A DNA stretch of 64,000 bases from Streptantibioticus silvisoli (lineage in GTDB: Bacteria > Actinomycetota > Actinomycetes > Streptomycetales > Streptomycetaceae). The notes under the pieces were generated by a model, which was given only the letters and a program-made list of their open reading frames with translations, did not search any database and was not told the origin of the DNA. The position numbers were made by a program, and so were the translations under genes. This document shows, in pieces, positions 9,198-16,826 of the stretch. Numbering within the stretch: the stretch's first letter is position 1; each line of letters starts with the position of its first letter. Where the stretch lies: contig NZ_JAAGKO020000003.1 of NCBI RefSeq assembly GCF_027947535.2, positions 1-64,000 of the forward strand, written 5' to 3'.

Positions 9198-9851
9198 TCA
9201 CGGGCGCGCCGGCCAGGTGTCGGCGACGCGTTCCGCCATGACGGCGACCGCCACCGCGCCGGCGTCCGGCGAGCCGATGCTGCGCTCGCCGGTGTAGCTG
9301 GGCCGGCCGCGCAGCGCCTGCATCGAGGTGGTGGCGTCGGCGGCGGTGCGGGCGGCGGACGCGGCGGTCCTGGCCAGGGCGGCCGGGTCGGCGGACCGCG
9401 GCCCGCCGGCGTCGACCGCCTGCTCCAGCGCGTCGGTCATCGGGATCAGCGCGTCCAGCAGGGTCTTGTCGCCCAGGTCGGAGCGGCCGCGGGTCTTGAT
9501 GCCCTCGGCGGCGGCGCGCAGCATGGCCACGGCGTCCCGGCCGGTCAGGTCGGTCCGCCCGCCCAGCGCCGCGGCCGCCCGCAGGAACGCGGTGCCCCAC
9601 AGCGGTCCCGAGGTGCCGCCGACGCGCAGGGAGATCACCAGGGCCACCTTCTTCAGGAACGCCGCCGGGGTCGCGCGGTCGAAGGTCTCCCAGTCGGCGA
9701 GCACGATCTCGAAGCCGCGGGCGAGCGAGTAGCCGAAGTCCCCGTCGCCGACGACGGCGTCGAGGTCGCAGAACTCGCGTTCGTTGGCGACGGCGGTGCC
9801 GGCGATGGTGTGGACGACGAACTCCAGGTCCTGGTCGGTTGTCTTCTGCAT
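9198..9851 (-). CDS. dhaL: Dihydroxyacetone kinase subunit DhaL
   Basis: The nucleotide-binding subunit of DHA kinase, 217 residues. It carries the metal-ADP motif DAVVGDGDFG with D31, D36 and D38 matching the three aspartates of the family. The phosphate-contact strand LRVGGTSGPLWG follows, with MQALRGRPSYTGERSIGSPDAGA near the C-terminus. It follows the HAD gene by about 20 bases and precedes dhaK. Together they would phosphorylate a small ketose released by the upstream aldolase. Confidence 0.93.
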   Translation of the reverse strand: MQKTTDQDLEFVVHTIAGTAVANEREFCDLDAVVGDGDFGYSLARGFEIVLADWETFDRATPAAFLKKVALVISLRVGGTSGPLWGTAFLRAAAALGGRTDLTGRDAVAMLRAAAEGIKTRGRSDLGDKTLLDALIPMTDALEQAVDAGGPRSADPAALARTAASAARTAADATTSMQALRGRPSYTGERSIGSPDAGAVAVAVMAERVADTWPARP

Positions 9852-9871
9852 GACTCTCCCGGGGTGTGGCG

Positions 9872-10675
9872 TCAGTCCGGTCCCGCGGTGGGGGCCGTGA
9901 GCAGGAAGGCGAGGTCGGCGAGCGTCACGTAGGAGCCGGGGCGGATCCGCGACGGGTCGCTGAGTACCTCGGCCGCGCTCCCGTCGGGGCCGGGGTCGCC
10001 GAGGGTGGAGACGACCAGCGCCGCGCCGGTGAAGTCCTCGTCGGCGGTGTAGGCGCTGGTGGTGACGACGCAGCCGAGTCCGGCGTCGAGCGCGGCCCGC
10101 ATCCCGTTGTGGCTGTCCTCGATCACCACGGCGTGCGAACGGTCCACGTCGAGGTGGTCCACGGCGTACTCGTAGATGTCGGGAGCCGGCTTCTTGCGCG
10201 GCACCACGTCACCGGCGAACACGCTGAAGCGGGCGGCGAGTTCGGCTCCCATGGCCAGGTCGAGCACGCTGTGCACGGCGGCCTGCGCCGAGGTGGAGGC
10301 GACGGCCAGCGTCCAGCCCTCGGCGGCGGCCTGCGCGGCGATCCGCCGCACGCCGGGGCGCGGCGGGACGGCGCCGCTCGCGATGATCCCGGTGTAGATC
10401 TCGGTCTTGCGCCGGTGCCAGCGGGCGACCTCGGCGTCCAGCGCCGCGGGGTCCTCGGGCAGTCCGGCCCCGGCGACGAACTGCGGGGTCAGCAGGGCCC
10501 GCATGCGCTCCTTGCCGCCGCCGACCTTGACCAGCCGCGCGTAGTCGCGGTCGCTCCAGCGCACCGGCAGGCCGAACTCCTCGAAGGTCCGGTTGAACGC
10601 GGGCAGGTGTCCGTCGCGCTCGGTGTCGGCCAGCACGCCGTCGCAGTCGAAGACCAGGGCGGGCACCGCCGTCAC
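9872..10675 (-). CDS. HAD phosphatase, CbbY-like
   Basis: A 267-residue haloacid-dehalogenase-fold phosphatase. FDCDGVLADTE at residues 9-19 holds the nucleophile D10 and acid D12. The cap has the VGGGKER signature (residues 51-57) found in CbbY, the xylulose-1,5-bisphosphate phosphatase, rather than in phosphoglycolate phosphatases. VASTS and RKKPAPDIY supply motifs II and III, and IEDSHNGM motif IV. GTG 10675 overlaps the aldolase stop by four bases (GTGA), which indicates translational coupling. In this operon it may remove a dead-end or intermediate sugar (bis)phosphate. Confidence 0.9.
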   Translation of the reverse strand: MTAVPALVFDCDGVLADTERDGHLPAFNRTFEEFGLPVRWSDRDYARLVKVGGGKERMRALLTPQFVAGAGLPEDPAALDAEVARWHRRKTEIYTGIIASGAVPPRPGVRRIAAQAAAEGWTLAVASTSAQAAVHSVLDLAMGAELAARFSVFAGDVVPRKKPAPDIYEYAVDHLDVDRSHAVVIEDSHNGMRAALDAGLGCVVTTSAYTADEDFTGAALVVSTLGDPGPDGSAAEVLSDPSRIRPGSYVTLADLAFLLTAPTAGPD

Positions 10676-11532
10676 CGGCCCCGGCCCGCGCTGCCGAACA
10701 ACGTCATCAAGGAGCCGCTCAGGCCCATGACGTCGTCGCGCACCGCCCGGAACAGCGACGGCGGATCCCACTTCTGCTCGCGGGCGGCGGTTTCCAGGAA
10801 GACCAGGTTCGCCTTCATGAACGTCTCCTTCAGGGCGGTGGAGATGTTGACCTTGGCGCAGCCGCGGGCGATGAGGTCGCGGAACTGCTCGTCGGACAGG
10901 CCGCTGCCGCCGTGCAGCGCGATGGGCAGCGGGTGGGCCGCCACCAGGTCCGAGACACGGTCGGCGTCGAGCACGGGTGCCCGTTTGTAGCTGCCGTGCG
11001 CGTTGCCGATGGCGGGGGCGAAGACGTCGACCCCGGTGGTCTCCAGGAACTCCAGCGCCACGTCCAGGTCCTGCTGGGCGGCGGCGCGGTCGCTGCCGAC
11101 GCCGTCCTCGACGCCGGTGATGGACTCGATCTCCCCCTCGACGTGGGCGCCGTGCGCGCGCGCCTCGGCGACGACCTCGACGGTCTGCCGCATGTTCTCC
11201 TCCACCGGCAGCCGCGAGGCGTCGAACAGCACCGAGTTCCAGCCGAGGCCCAGGCACTCGGTGATGACCTCGCGGTCCGGGCAGTGGTCCAGGTGCAGGG
11301 CGACGGGCACCTCGATCCCGGCGGTCATCGCCTTCCACAGCGCGTAGAACGTCGCACCGCCGACCGACCTGACCGTCTTGACGGACGTCTGCACGATCAG
11401 CGGTGAGGAGCGGTCGACGGCGGCGGCCAGGACGCCTTCCAGCGTGAGGTCGTTGAACACGTTGATGGCCGGCACGCCGTACCGTTCCTTGAACGCGCCG
11501 GACAGGATGTCGGTCAGCGGTACGACAGGCAC
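10672..11532 (-). CDS. Class II (zinc) ketose-bisphosphate aldolase
   Basis: A 286-residue class II aldolase, closer to the KbaY/GatY and FbaA-like group that releases DHAP. It shows PAINVFNDLTLEG at the substrate end, the catalytic/zinc HLDHCPD, EGEIESITGVEDG, the AIGNAHGSYK zinc histidine and ALHGGSGLSD. GTG 11532 is preceded by GGGAG at five bases. It is the first gene of the operon that continues with the CbbY-like phosphatase, dhaL and dhaK. Its true substrate is not decidable: fructose-, tagatose- or a shorter ketose phosphate are all possible, and the company of DHA kinase suggests a catabolic rather than glycolytic role. Confidence 0.88.
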   Translation of the reverse strand: MPVVPLTDILSGAFKERYGVPAINVFNDLTLEGVLAAAVDRSSPLIVQTSVKTVRSVGGATFYALWKAMTAGIEVPVALHLDHCPDREVITECLGLGWNSVLFDASRLPVEENMRQTVEVVAEARAHGAHVEGEIESITGVEDGVGSDRAAAQQDLDVALEFLETTGVDVFAPAIGNAHGSYKRAPVLDADRVSDLVAAHPLPIALHGGSGLSDEQFRDLIARGCAKVNISTALKETFMKANLVFLETAAREQKWDPPSLFRAVRDDVMGLSGSLMTLFGSAGRGR

Positions 11533-11851
11533 GTGGACTCCCGGGATCGATGGCGTCGTGCGGGGCCGGTTACGCCTTGCCCCATCGACGCTAACGGGCG
11601 CCGGCGCGCGCGTCGGGCGGGATCGTCCCCATCTCGCGGTAGGGAATCCCCCTACGGTTGCGGGGGGCGGGTTGCGGTTGCGGGTTGCCGGCGGGTTGCG
11701 GTTGCGGGTTCGGCGGCCTGCTGCGACGGGTTGCGGACGCCGGACCACGGGTTACGGGCCGTGGGCGCCGAGCCACCGGCCGTGGGCGCCGTCGGACCCC
11801 GCGCGACGAGCCGTGGACACCGGCCCCGGGCCTCGCCGCTGCCCCGCCGGG
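11533..11851. repeat. Intergenic region with GGGTTGCGGTTGC repeats
   Basis: About 320 bases between the aldolase start and the 3' end of the fused kinase, both on the minus strand. The aldolase operon promoter should be here. Bases 11660-11745 carry several imperfect copies of a GGGTTGCGGTTGC unit, and 11758-11795 repeats CCGTGGGCGCCG. No gene seen. Confidence 0.6.
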
Positions 11852-13903
11852 TCAGTGGCCCTGGCGGGCCGCGCGGTGGGCCACGGCGGTGCGGTTGGGG
11901 GCGCCGGTCTTGCGCAGGACCGCGCCAACGTGTTTCTCCACGGTCTTGACGGAGATCCCCAGCGCGGTGGCGATCCGCTTGTCCGGCAGGCCGCGTTCCA
12001 CCAGCGCGCTCACCTCCCGCTCCCGGCAGGTGAGCGGGTCGGGGCCCGGGTGGTCCCGGTCGGCGAAGCCTCGCAGCACGCGTTCGGTCAGCAGGACGTC
12101 GCCACGGGTGGCGGCGAGCACCGAGCGGACCAGTCCGGGGCCGTCGAGGTCGGAGCCGACGCAGCCGCGCGCGCCGGCGTGCACGGCTTCCTTCAGCAGT
12201 TCGTCGCCGAGGTCGTCGGTCATCACCAGCACCGCGGTCTCCGGGCTGGCGGAGCGGATGTAGGACGTCAGCCGGGCGCCGTCCAGCCCCGGCATCCGCA
12301 GGTCCAGCAGGACGACGTCGGGGCCCAACTCGCGTACCGCCGGCACGACCTGCCGGGCGTCGTCGATCTCACCCACCACGTGGATCTCCGGTTCGGCCCC
12401 CGCCAGCAGCCGCGCCAGCCCGGCCCGCACCACCGGCCGCCGGTCGACGACCAGCACCCGCCAGGGCGTGGCCGGACCGGCCGGGCCCCGCGGTCCCGCC
12501 GCGTACGGGATGCGGGCCCGTATCCGGGTGCCCCAGCCCGGGGTGGACTCGATCCGCAGGTCGGCGCCGAACTGCCCGGCCCGCGCGACCAGGCCGGTCA
12601 GGCCCGTTCCGCCGCGCCGCACGCCCGCGTCGGCCGGGTCGAAGCCGCGCCCGTCGTCCTCGACGACGACGGCCAGCTCGTCCGCGTCGTACATCACGCC
12701 CACCCGCACGAGCCGGGCGCGGGCGTGGGCGACGACGTTGGTCAGCGCCTCCTGGACCAGCCGCAGCGCGTGGGCCGCGGCGCCGGGCGCCGTCGGGCGG
12801 CGGTCGCCGGTGACCACCAGGTCCGTCCGGACGCCGGCCGTGGAACGCACCCAGGCCAGTTCGGCGCCGATGGCCTCGTCGAGCGAACCCAGTTCCAGCA
12901 GCGCGGGGTCCAGGCCCAGCACGGTCCGGCGGGTCTCGGTCAGCGCGGCGCGGGCCGCCGCGCGGGCGGCTTCGAGCCGGGGTGCCCGGCCGGGGACCTC
13001 CAGCGCGTCGATGTGCGCCAGGATCGAGCCGAGCGCGCGGGCCACGGTGTCGTGGACGTCGCGCGCCACGCGTTCGCGCTCGGCGCCGACGGCGAGGCGG
13101 CGGGCCCGGTCCTCGGCCTCCTGGTGCAGTCGCGCGTTGGTGATGGCGATGGCGGCGTGCTTGGCGAACACGTCCAGCAGCTCGACGTCCTGCGTGCCGA
13201 ACCGGGTCAGCGGGTCGGTGCTGAAGACGACGCACACGCCGATGATCTCCTCGCGCCATTCGATCGGCACCGCGACGGTGGCGTGCAGCCGCTCGCGGTC
13301 GGCGGTGCCGACGTGGCCGCCGGGCACCTCGGCGTAACTGTCGAAGACCCGCGGCCCGCGCCGCGCCACCACGGCCCCCGTCGCCCCCTCGGCCAGCGGG
13401 AAGACGGTGCCCTCCTGGCATCCGACGCCGAGGTCGGCCTCCTTGCGGTACGTGCCGGCCTTCTCGTCGACGGTGCTGATCGAACCGGCGCCGGCGCCCA
13501 GCAGGCTCACCGCCCGCCGCAGGATCCGGTGCAGCAGCGGCTGGAGCGCGAACTGCCCCGCCAGGTCCTCCACGGCACCGGTCAACGCGTCGACCTGCGC
13601 GTTCGGACTCGTCCGGGGGGCCGCCGCGCGCGGGGCGCTGTCGCGGGATGCCGGGGCCACGGTGCCCGGGGCGCTGTCGCGGGCCGCCGGGGCCACGATC
13701 CGTTCGCGGTCCGCCGGGCCCTCTGCGTCCGTGACGTTGTCGCGGGCCGCCGGGGCCACTGCTCCGCCCGCGATCCGGCCGCGGTCCGCAGCCTCCGCGT
13801 TCGCACGGCGGCCCGCGTTCGCGGCACGATCCGGGTTCGCACGGCGGCCCGCGTTCGCGGCACGGCCCGCGACGGCGCTCACCGCGCGGCCGGCGTCACG
13901 CAT
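11852..13903 (-). CDS. GAF-histidine kinase-receiver-LuxR fusion regulator
   Basis: One 683-residue chain holds a complete two-component pathway. Residues 1-100 are a repetitive Ala/Arg/Pro tail. A GAF domain spans ~105-265, a HisKA_3 box has H284 in RDVHDTVA, and the HATPase domain (~375-465) has VQEALTNVVAHA and DDGRGFDP. A receiver domain (~482-600) has D534 in LLDLRMPGLDG, and a LuxR helix-turn-helix (~622-680) has LTCREREVSALVERGLPD. The receiver lacks two usual residues: the acidic pair is D487-R488 and the conserved lysine strand reads GCVGS. No membrane segment is seen. It probably senses a cytosolic ligand through GAF and binds DNA directly. The start at 13903 has only a weak ribosome site. 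Confidence 0.88.
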   Translation of the reverse strand: MRDAGRAVSAVAGRAANAGRRANPDRAANAGRRANAEAADRGRIAGGAVAPAARDNVTDAEGPADRERIVAPAARDSAPGTVAPASRDSAPRAAAPRTSPNAQVDALTGAVEDLAGQFALQPLLHRILRRAVSLLGAGAGSISTVDEKAGTYRKEADLGVGCQEGTVFPLAEGATGAVVARRGPRVFDSYAEVPGGHVGTADRERLHATVAVPIEWREEIIGVCVVFSTDPLTRFGTQDVELLDVFAKHAAIAITNARLHQEAEDRARRLAVGAERERVARDVHDTVARALGSILAHIDALEVPGRAPRLEAARAAARAALTETRRTVLGLDPALLELGSLDEAIGAELAWVRSTAGVRTDLVVTGDRRPTAPGAAAHALRLVQEALTNVVAHARARLVRVGVMYDADELAVVVEDDGRGFDPADAGVRRGGTGLTGLVARAGQFGADLRIESTPGWGTRIRARIPYAAGPRGPAGPATPWRVLVVDRRPVVRAGLARLLAGAEPEIHVVGEIDDARQVVPAVRELGPDVVLLDLRMPGLDGARLTSYIRSASPETAVLVMTDDLGDELLKEAVHAGARGCVGSDLDGPGLVRSVLAATRGDVLLTERVLRGFADRDHPGPDPLTCREREVSALVERGLPDKRIATALGISVKTVEKHVGAVLRKTGAPNRTAVAHRAARQGH
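13633..13880. repeat. 36-bp coding repeats in the kinase N-terminus
   Basis: Two families of 36-bp direct repeats lie inside the 5' end of the fused kinase gene. One is a unit starting GGGGCGCTGTCGCGGG (13633 onward, about three copies). The other starts GCACGGCGGCCCGCG (~13807 onward, two copies). Thirty-six bases are 12 codons, so the reading frame is kept and the repeats give the APAARDSAPGTV-like and AANAGRRAN-like peptide repeats. Confidence 0.75.
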
Positions 13904-14017
13904 GAGCCCGGCAGCAGGTAGTCATACGTCCAGATTATCCCGGTTCGACATGGCCCACCGGGCAGCCACCGCCGGGCGGCGACCCGGCGGTGGACCCGCC
14001 TTGACGCCGCTCAACCA

Positions 14018-14047
14018 AGCTATCTAACGTAACTATCTTACATAGCT
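14018..14047. promoter_or_regulatory. AT-rich inverted repeat upstream of isochorismatase gene
   Basis: AGCTATCTAA (14018-14027) and TTACATAGCT (14038-14047) form a 10-bp inverted repeat with one mismatch and a 10-base spacer, in an otherwise very GC-rich setting. It lies 25 bases before the start codon at 14072, where a MarR-type repressor or the -10 region would be expected. The sub-sequence GCTATCTAA recurs on the minus strand at ~22739-22747. Confidence 0.6.
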
Positions 14048-14071
14048 TTCATCGGAAAGAGTCAGCCCCTG

Positions 14072-14659
14072 ATGGCAGTGACCACGATCGACCCCACGAC
14101 CGCGCTCGTGCTGATCGATCTTCAGAACGGCGTCATGGCGGCCCCCGCCGTCCCGCACACCCCCGCGCAGGTCGTGGAACGCGCGGTCGCGCTGGCCGGC
14201 GCCTTCCGCGAGCGGGACCTCCCGGTCGTCCTGGTGCGGGTCACCTCCTCGCCCGGCTCCGGCACCCGCGGACGCACCGACCGCTCCGGCCGCCGTTCCG
14301 GTCCCCGCGAGCGCCCCGAGGGCTGGGACGTCATCGTCGACGACCTCGCCGGGCACCCCGGGGACATCACCGTCACCAAGCGCAACTGGGGCGCCTTCCA
14401 CGGCACCGACCTCGACCTGCGACTGCGGCGCCGCGGCATCACGCAGATCGTGCTCGGCGGGATCGCCACCAGCATCGGCGTGGAGTCCACCGCCCGCGCC
14501 GCGCACGAACACGGCTACCACGTCACCCTGGCCACCGACGTCATGGCCGACATCGACGAGGCGGCCCACCGCCGCAGCGTCGAGCAGATCTTCCCCCGCC
14601 TCGGGGAGACCGGCACCGCCGCGCAGATCCTGGACCTGCTGCGCCGCGACCACTCCTGA
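14072..14659 (+). CDS. Isochorismatase-fold hydrolase lacking the catalytic cysteine
   Basis: A 195-residue cysteine-hydrolase-superfamily protein. D16 in LVLIDLQNG and K103 in TVTKRNWGAF match the Asp and Lys of the usual Asp-Lys-Cys triad. The third motif reads GGIATSIGVESTARAA, with glycine at 136 where amidases such as nicotinamidase have cysteine. True isochorismatases of the EntB/PhzD kind also lack this cysteine and hydrolyse a vinyl ether. No siderophore or phenazine genes are nearby, so the substrate is unknown. GGAAAGAG upstream supports the start. It is probably monocistronic and controlled at the inverted repeat just upstream. Confidence 0.88.
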   Translation: MAVTTIDPTTALVLIDLQNGVMAAPAVPHTPAQVVERAVALAGAFRERDLPVVLVRVTSSPGSGTRGRTDRSGRRSGPRERPEGWDVIVDDLAGHPGDITVTKRNWGAFHGTDLDLRLRRRGITQIVLGGIATSIGVESTARAAHEHGYHVTLATDVMADIDEAAHRRSVEQIFPRLGETGTAAQILDLLRRDHS

Positions 14660-14837
14660 GCCGATCCCCGGTCCCCTGGGCCGTTCGGGCCCCCTGCTGG
14701 CATTTCGGCGCGGCGACCGCGCCGTCACGCGGTTTGCTGTCGTGGTGCGGGCGAGCCCGGCGCCGACGGTCCCGGACACGCCACCGGCCGCGCCGCTGGC
14801 CAGGAGATCGCCCCGGACGCCGAGGAAGGGCACCAGG

Positions 14838-15317
14838 ATGCGTCGCGACAAGCTCGGGATCTACCTCAACGACCACCTGGCCGGCGCCACCGCGGGCGGC
14901 GGGCTCGCGCGGCGCGTCGCCGACCAGCACCGCCGCTCGGCACGCCACGGCGACCTGGAGCGGGTCGCCGAGCAGATCGAGCAGGACCGGCGGGCCCTGC
15001 TCGACATCATGGACGCGCTCGGCGTGCCGGTCCGCCGGTACAAGGTCTGCGCCGGCTGGGCGGCCGAGCGGCTGGGGCGGTTCAAGCCGAACGGCCAGGT
15101 CCGCCGGCGGTCCGGTCTGAGTTCGGTCGTCGAACTGGAGGGCCTGCGGCTCGGCGTCGAGGGCAAGGTCCTGCTCTGGCGCGCGCTGCTCGCCGTGGCC
15201 GAGCACGAGGAACGGCTGTCCGCCGCCGGGCTCACCGATCTGCTGGCCCGCGCCCGGGACCAGGCCGACCTCCTGGAGACCCTGCGCGTCAACGCGGCGA
15301 AGGCGGTCTTCTCCTGA
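14838..15317 (+). CDS. Conserved actinobacterial protein of unknown function
   Basis: A 159-residue, mostly helical protein. It opens LGIYLNDHLAGATAGGGLA, continues with charged helices (VAEQIEQDRRALLDIM), a Trp/Lys stretch KVCAGWAAERLGRFKPNG and a late LETLRVNAAKAVF. The pattern of long amphipathic helices suggests a ferritin-like or four-helix bundle, but no metal ligands are clear. ATG 14838 has AAGGG eight bases upstream. The 3' end of the gene, including its stop codon, is the first copy of a 36-bp tandem repeat that continues downstream. I do not recognise a named family with certainty. Confidence 0.75.
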   Translation: MRRDKLGIYLNDHLAGATAGGGLARRVADQHRRSARHGDLERVAEQIEQDRRALLDIMDALGVPVRRYKVCAGWAAERLGRFKPNGQVRRRSGLSSVVELEGLRLGVEGKVLLWRALLAVAEHEERLSAAGLTDLLARARDQADLLETLRVNAAKAVFS

Positions 15318-15442
15318 CGTACGCGTGACATGCCGAACGCGGTCTTCCGCCGACGTACGCGTGACATGCCGAAGGCGGTCTTCCGTCGACGTACGCATGA
15401 CGTGCCGAAGGCGGTCTTCCTCCGACGTACGCGTGACATGCC
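15299..15442 (+). repeat. 36-bp tandem repeat copied from a gene's 3' end
   Basis: Four GACGTACGCGTGACATGCC segments begin at 15316, 15352, 15388 and 15424, exactly 36 bases apart and separated by GAAGGCGGTCTTCC-like halves. The first half-unit is the last codons and stop of the upstream gene, so the array looks like repeated duplication of that gene end. No unique spacers are present, so it is not a CRISPR array. Bases 15443-15549 up to the acyl-CoA dehydrogenase stop are G-rich with no gene. Confidence 0.85.
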
Positions 15443-15549
15443 CGGGGAGGGGTGGGGCGGACGGGGGCGGGGTGCCCCGGGAGGGGTGGAACGGGGTGAC
15501 GGGGGCGGGGCGCCCGGGGTCAGGCGCCGCCGCACCGACCGCCTCCGGA

Positions 15550-16716
15550 TTACGGGAGGTTGCGTGCCATGACGATGCGCTGGACCTGGTTGGTGCCCTC
15601 GTAGATCTGGGTGATCTTCGCGTCGCGCATCATCCGCTCCAGCGGATAGTCGCGCGTGTACCCGTAACCGCCCAGCAACTGCACCGCGTCCGTGGTGATC
15701 TCCATCGCCGCGTCCGAGGCGAAGCACTTCGCCGCCGCACCGAAGAACGTCAGATCCTCCTTGCCCGACCCCCGCGAGACCCGCTCCGAACGCGCCGCCG
15801 CCGCATACGTCAACTGCCGCGCCGCCTCCAGCTTCATCCCCATGTCCGCCAGCATGAACTGCACACCCTGGAAATCACCCACCGGCTTGCCGAACTGCTT
15901 GCGCTCACGCACATACCCCTTCGCGTAGTCCAACGCCCCCTGCGCGATCCCCAACGCCTGCGCCGCGATCGTGATCCGCGTGTGATCCAGCGTCCTCATC
16001 GCCGTCGCGAACCCCGTCCCCTCCGCACCGATCATCCGATCCGCCGGAATCCGCACCCCGTCCAGATACACCTCACGCGTCGGCGACCCCTTGATCCCCA
16101 ACTTCCGCTCCGGCGCACCGAACGACACCCCCTCGTCCGACTTCTCCACCACGAACGCGCTTATCCCCTTCGACCGCTTGTCCGGATCGGTCACCGCCAT
16201 CACCGTGTAGTACTCACTCACCCCCGCATTCGTGATCCACCGCTTCACCCCGTCCAGCACCCAGAAATCCCCGTCCCGCACCGCACGCGTCCGCATCCCC
16301 GCCGCATCCGAACCCGCCTCCGGCTCCGACAGGCAGTACGAGAACAACCCCTCACCCCGCGCCAACGGCCCCAGATACCGCCGCTTCAACTCCTCCGAAC
16401 CCGACAACATCACCGGCAACGACCCCAACTTGTTCACCGCCGGAATCAACGACGAAGAGGCACACACCCGCGCCACCTCCTCGATCACCACCACCGTCGC
16501 CAGCGCATCCGCCCCCGCACCCCCGTACACCTCCGGCACATGCACCGCGTGCAGATCGTTCGCCACCAGCGCATCCAGCGCCTCCTGCGGAAAACGAGCC
16601 TGCTCATCCACCTCCGCGGCGAACGGCGCGATCTTCGCCTCCGCCAGCGCACGCACCGCCTCCCGGAGCATCTCGTGCTCCTCGGACGGCCGGTAGAGGT
16701 CGAAGGCGTCGCTCAT
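15550..16716 (-). CDS. Acyl-CoA dehydrogenase
   Basis: A 388-residue FAD enzyme that oxidises acyl-CoA to trans-2-enoyl-CoA and passes electrons to ETF. It has FSYCLSEPEAGSD and KRWITNAG (FAD/substrate signature), FGAPERKLGIKGSPT, and DHTRITIAAQALGIAQGAL. The C-terminal QLLGGYGYTRDYPLER is followed by QIYEGTNQVQRI with the catalytic base Glu near residue 373, as in short- and medium-chain enzymes. ATG 16716 is preceded by GGGAG. It is divergent from a TetR regulator and shares a large palindromic operator with it, so it is probably repressed until an acyl-CoA appears. Confidence 0.95.
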   Translation of the reverse strand: MSDAFDLYRPSEEHEMLREAVRALAEAKIAPFAAEVDEQARFPQEALDALVANDLHAVHVPEVYGGAGADALATVVVIEEVARVCASSSLIPAVNKLGSLPVMLSGSEELKRRYLGPLARGEGLFSYCLSEPEAGSDAAGMRTRAVRDGDFWVLDGVKRWITNAGVSEYYTVMAVTDPDKRSKGISAFVVEKSDEGVSFGAPERKLGIKGSPTREVYLDGVRIPADRMIGAEGTGFATAMRTLDHTRITIAAQALGIAQGALDYAKGYVRERKQFGKPVGDFQGVQFMLADMGMKLEAARQLTYAAAARSERVSRGSGKEDLTFFGAAAKCFASDAAMEITTDAVQLLGGYGYTRDYPLERMMRDAKITQIYEGTNQVQRIVMARNLP

Positions 16717-16742
16717 GTCGTCTGGTCTCCCTCTCGAAGGAA

Positions 16743-16786
16743 ATGCGGCACTCAGTTCCCCACCATAAGGGAACTGAGTGCCGCAT
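16743..16786. promoter_or_regulatory. Perfect 18-bp-arm palindrome, TetR operator
   Basis: ATGCGGCACTCAGTTCCC (16743-16760) and its exact reverse complement (16769-16786) flank an 8-base spacer. It sits between the divergent starts of the acyl-CoA dehydrogenase (16716) and the TetR gene (16827). The GGCACTCAGTTCC core resembles operators of TetR regulators of fatty-acid genes. The position allows one repressor to control both genes. Confidence 0.85.
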
Positions 16787-16826
16787 GGAAGCCTTGAGCC
16801 ACCGGCCCGGGTGCTATGTTCCCCGC

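Noticed and set aside
13904-14071. Split of the fused kinase into two genes by error
   Set aside because: The HATPase and receiver domains are joined in one frame by a short Gly/Pro/Ala linker with no stop, and codon bias is even across it.
15299-15442. 36-bp repeats as a CRISPR array
   Set aside because: The period equals the whole unit, so there are no unique spacers, and no cas genes are present. The same holds for the array at 39655.
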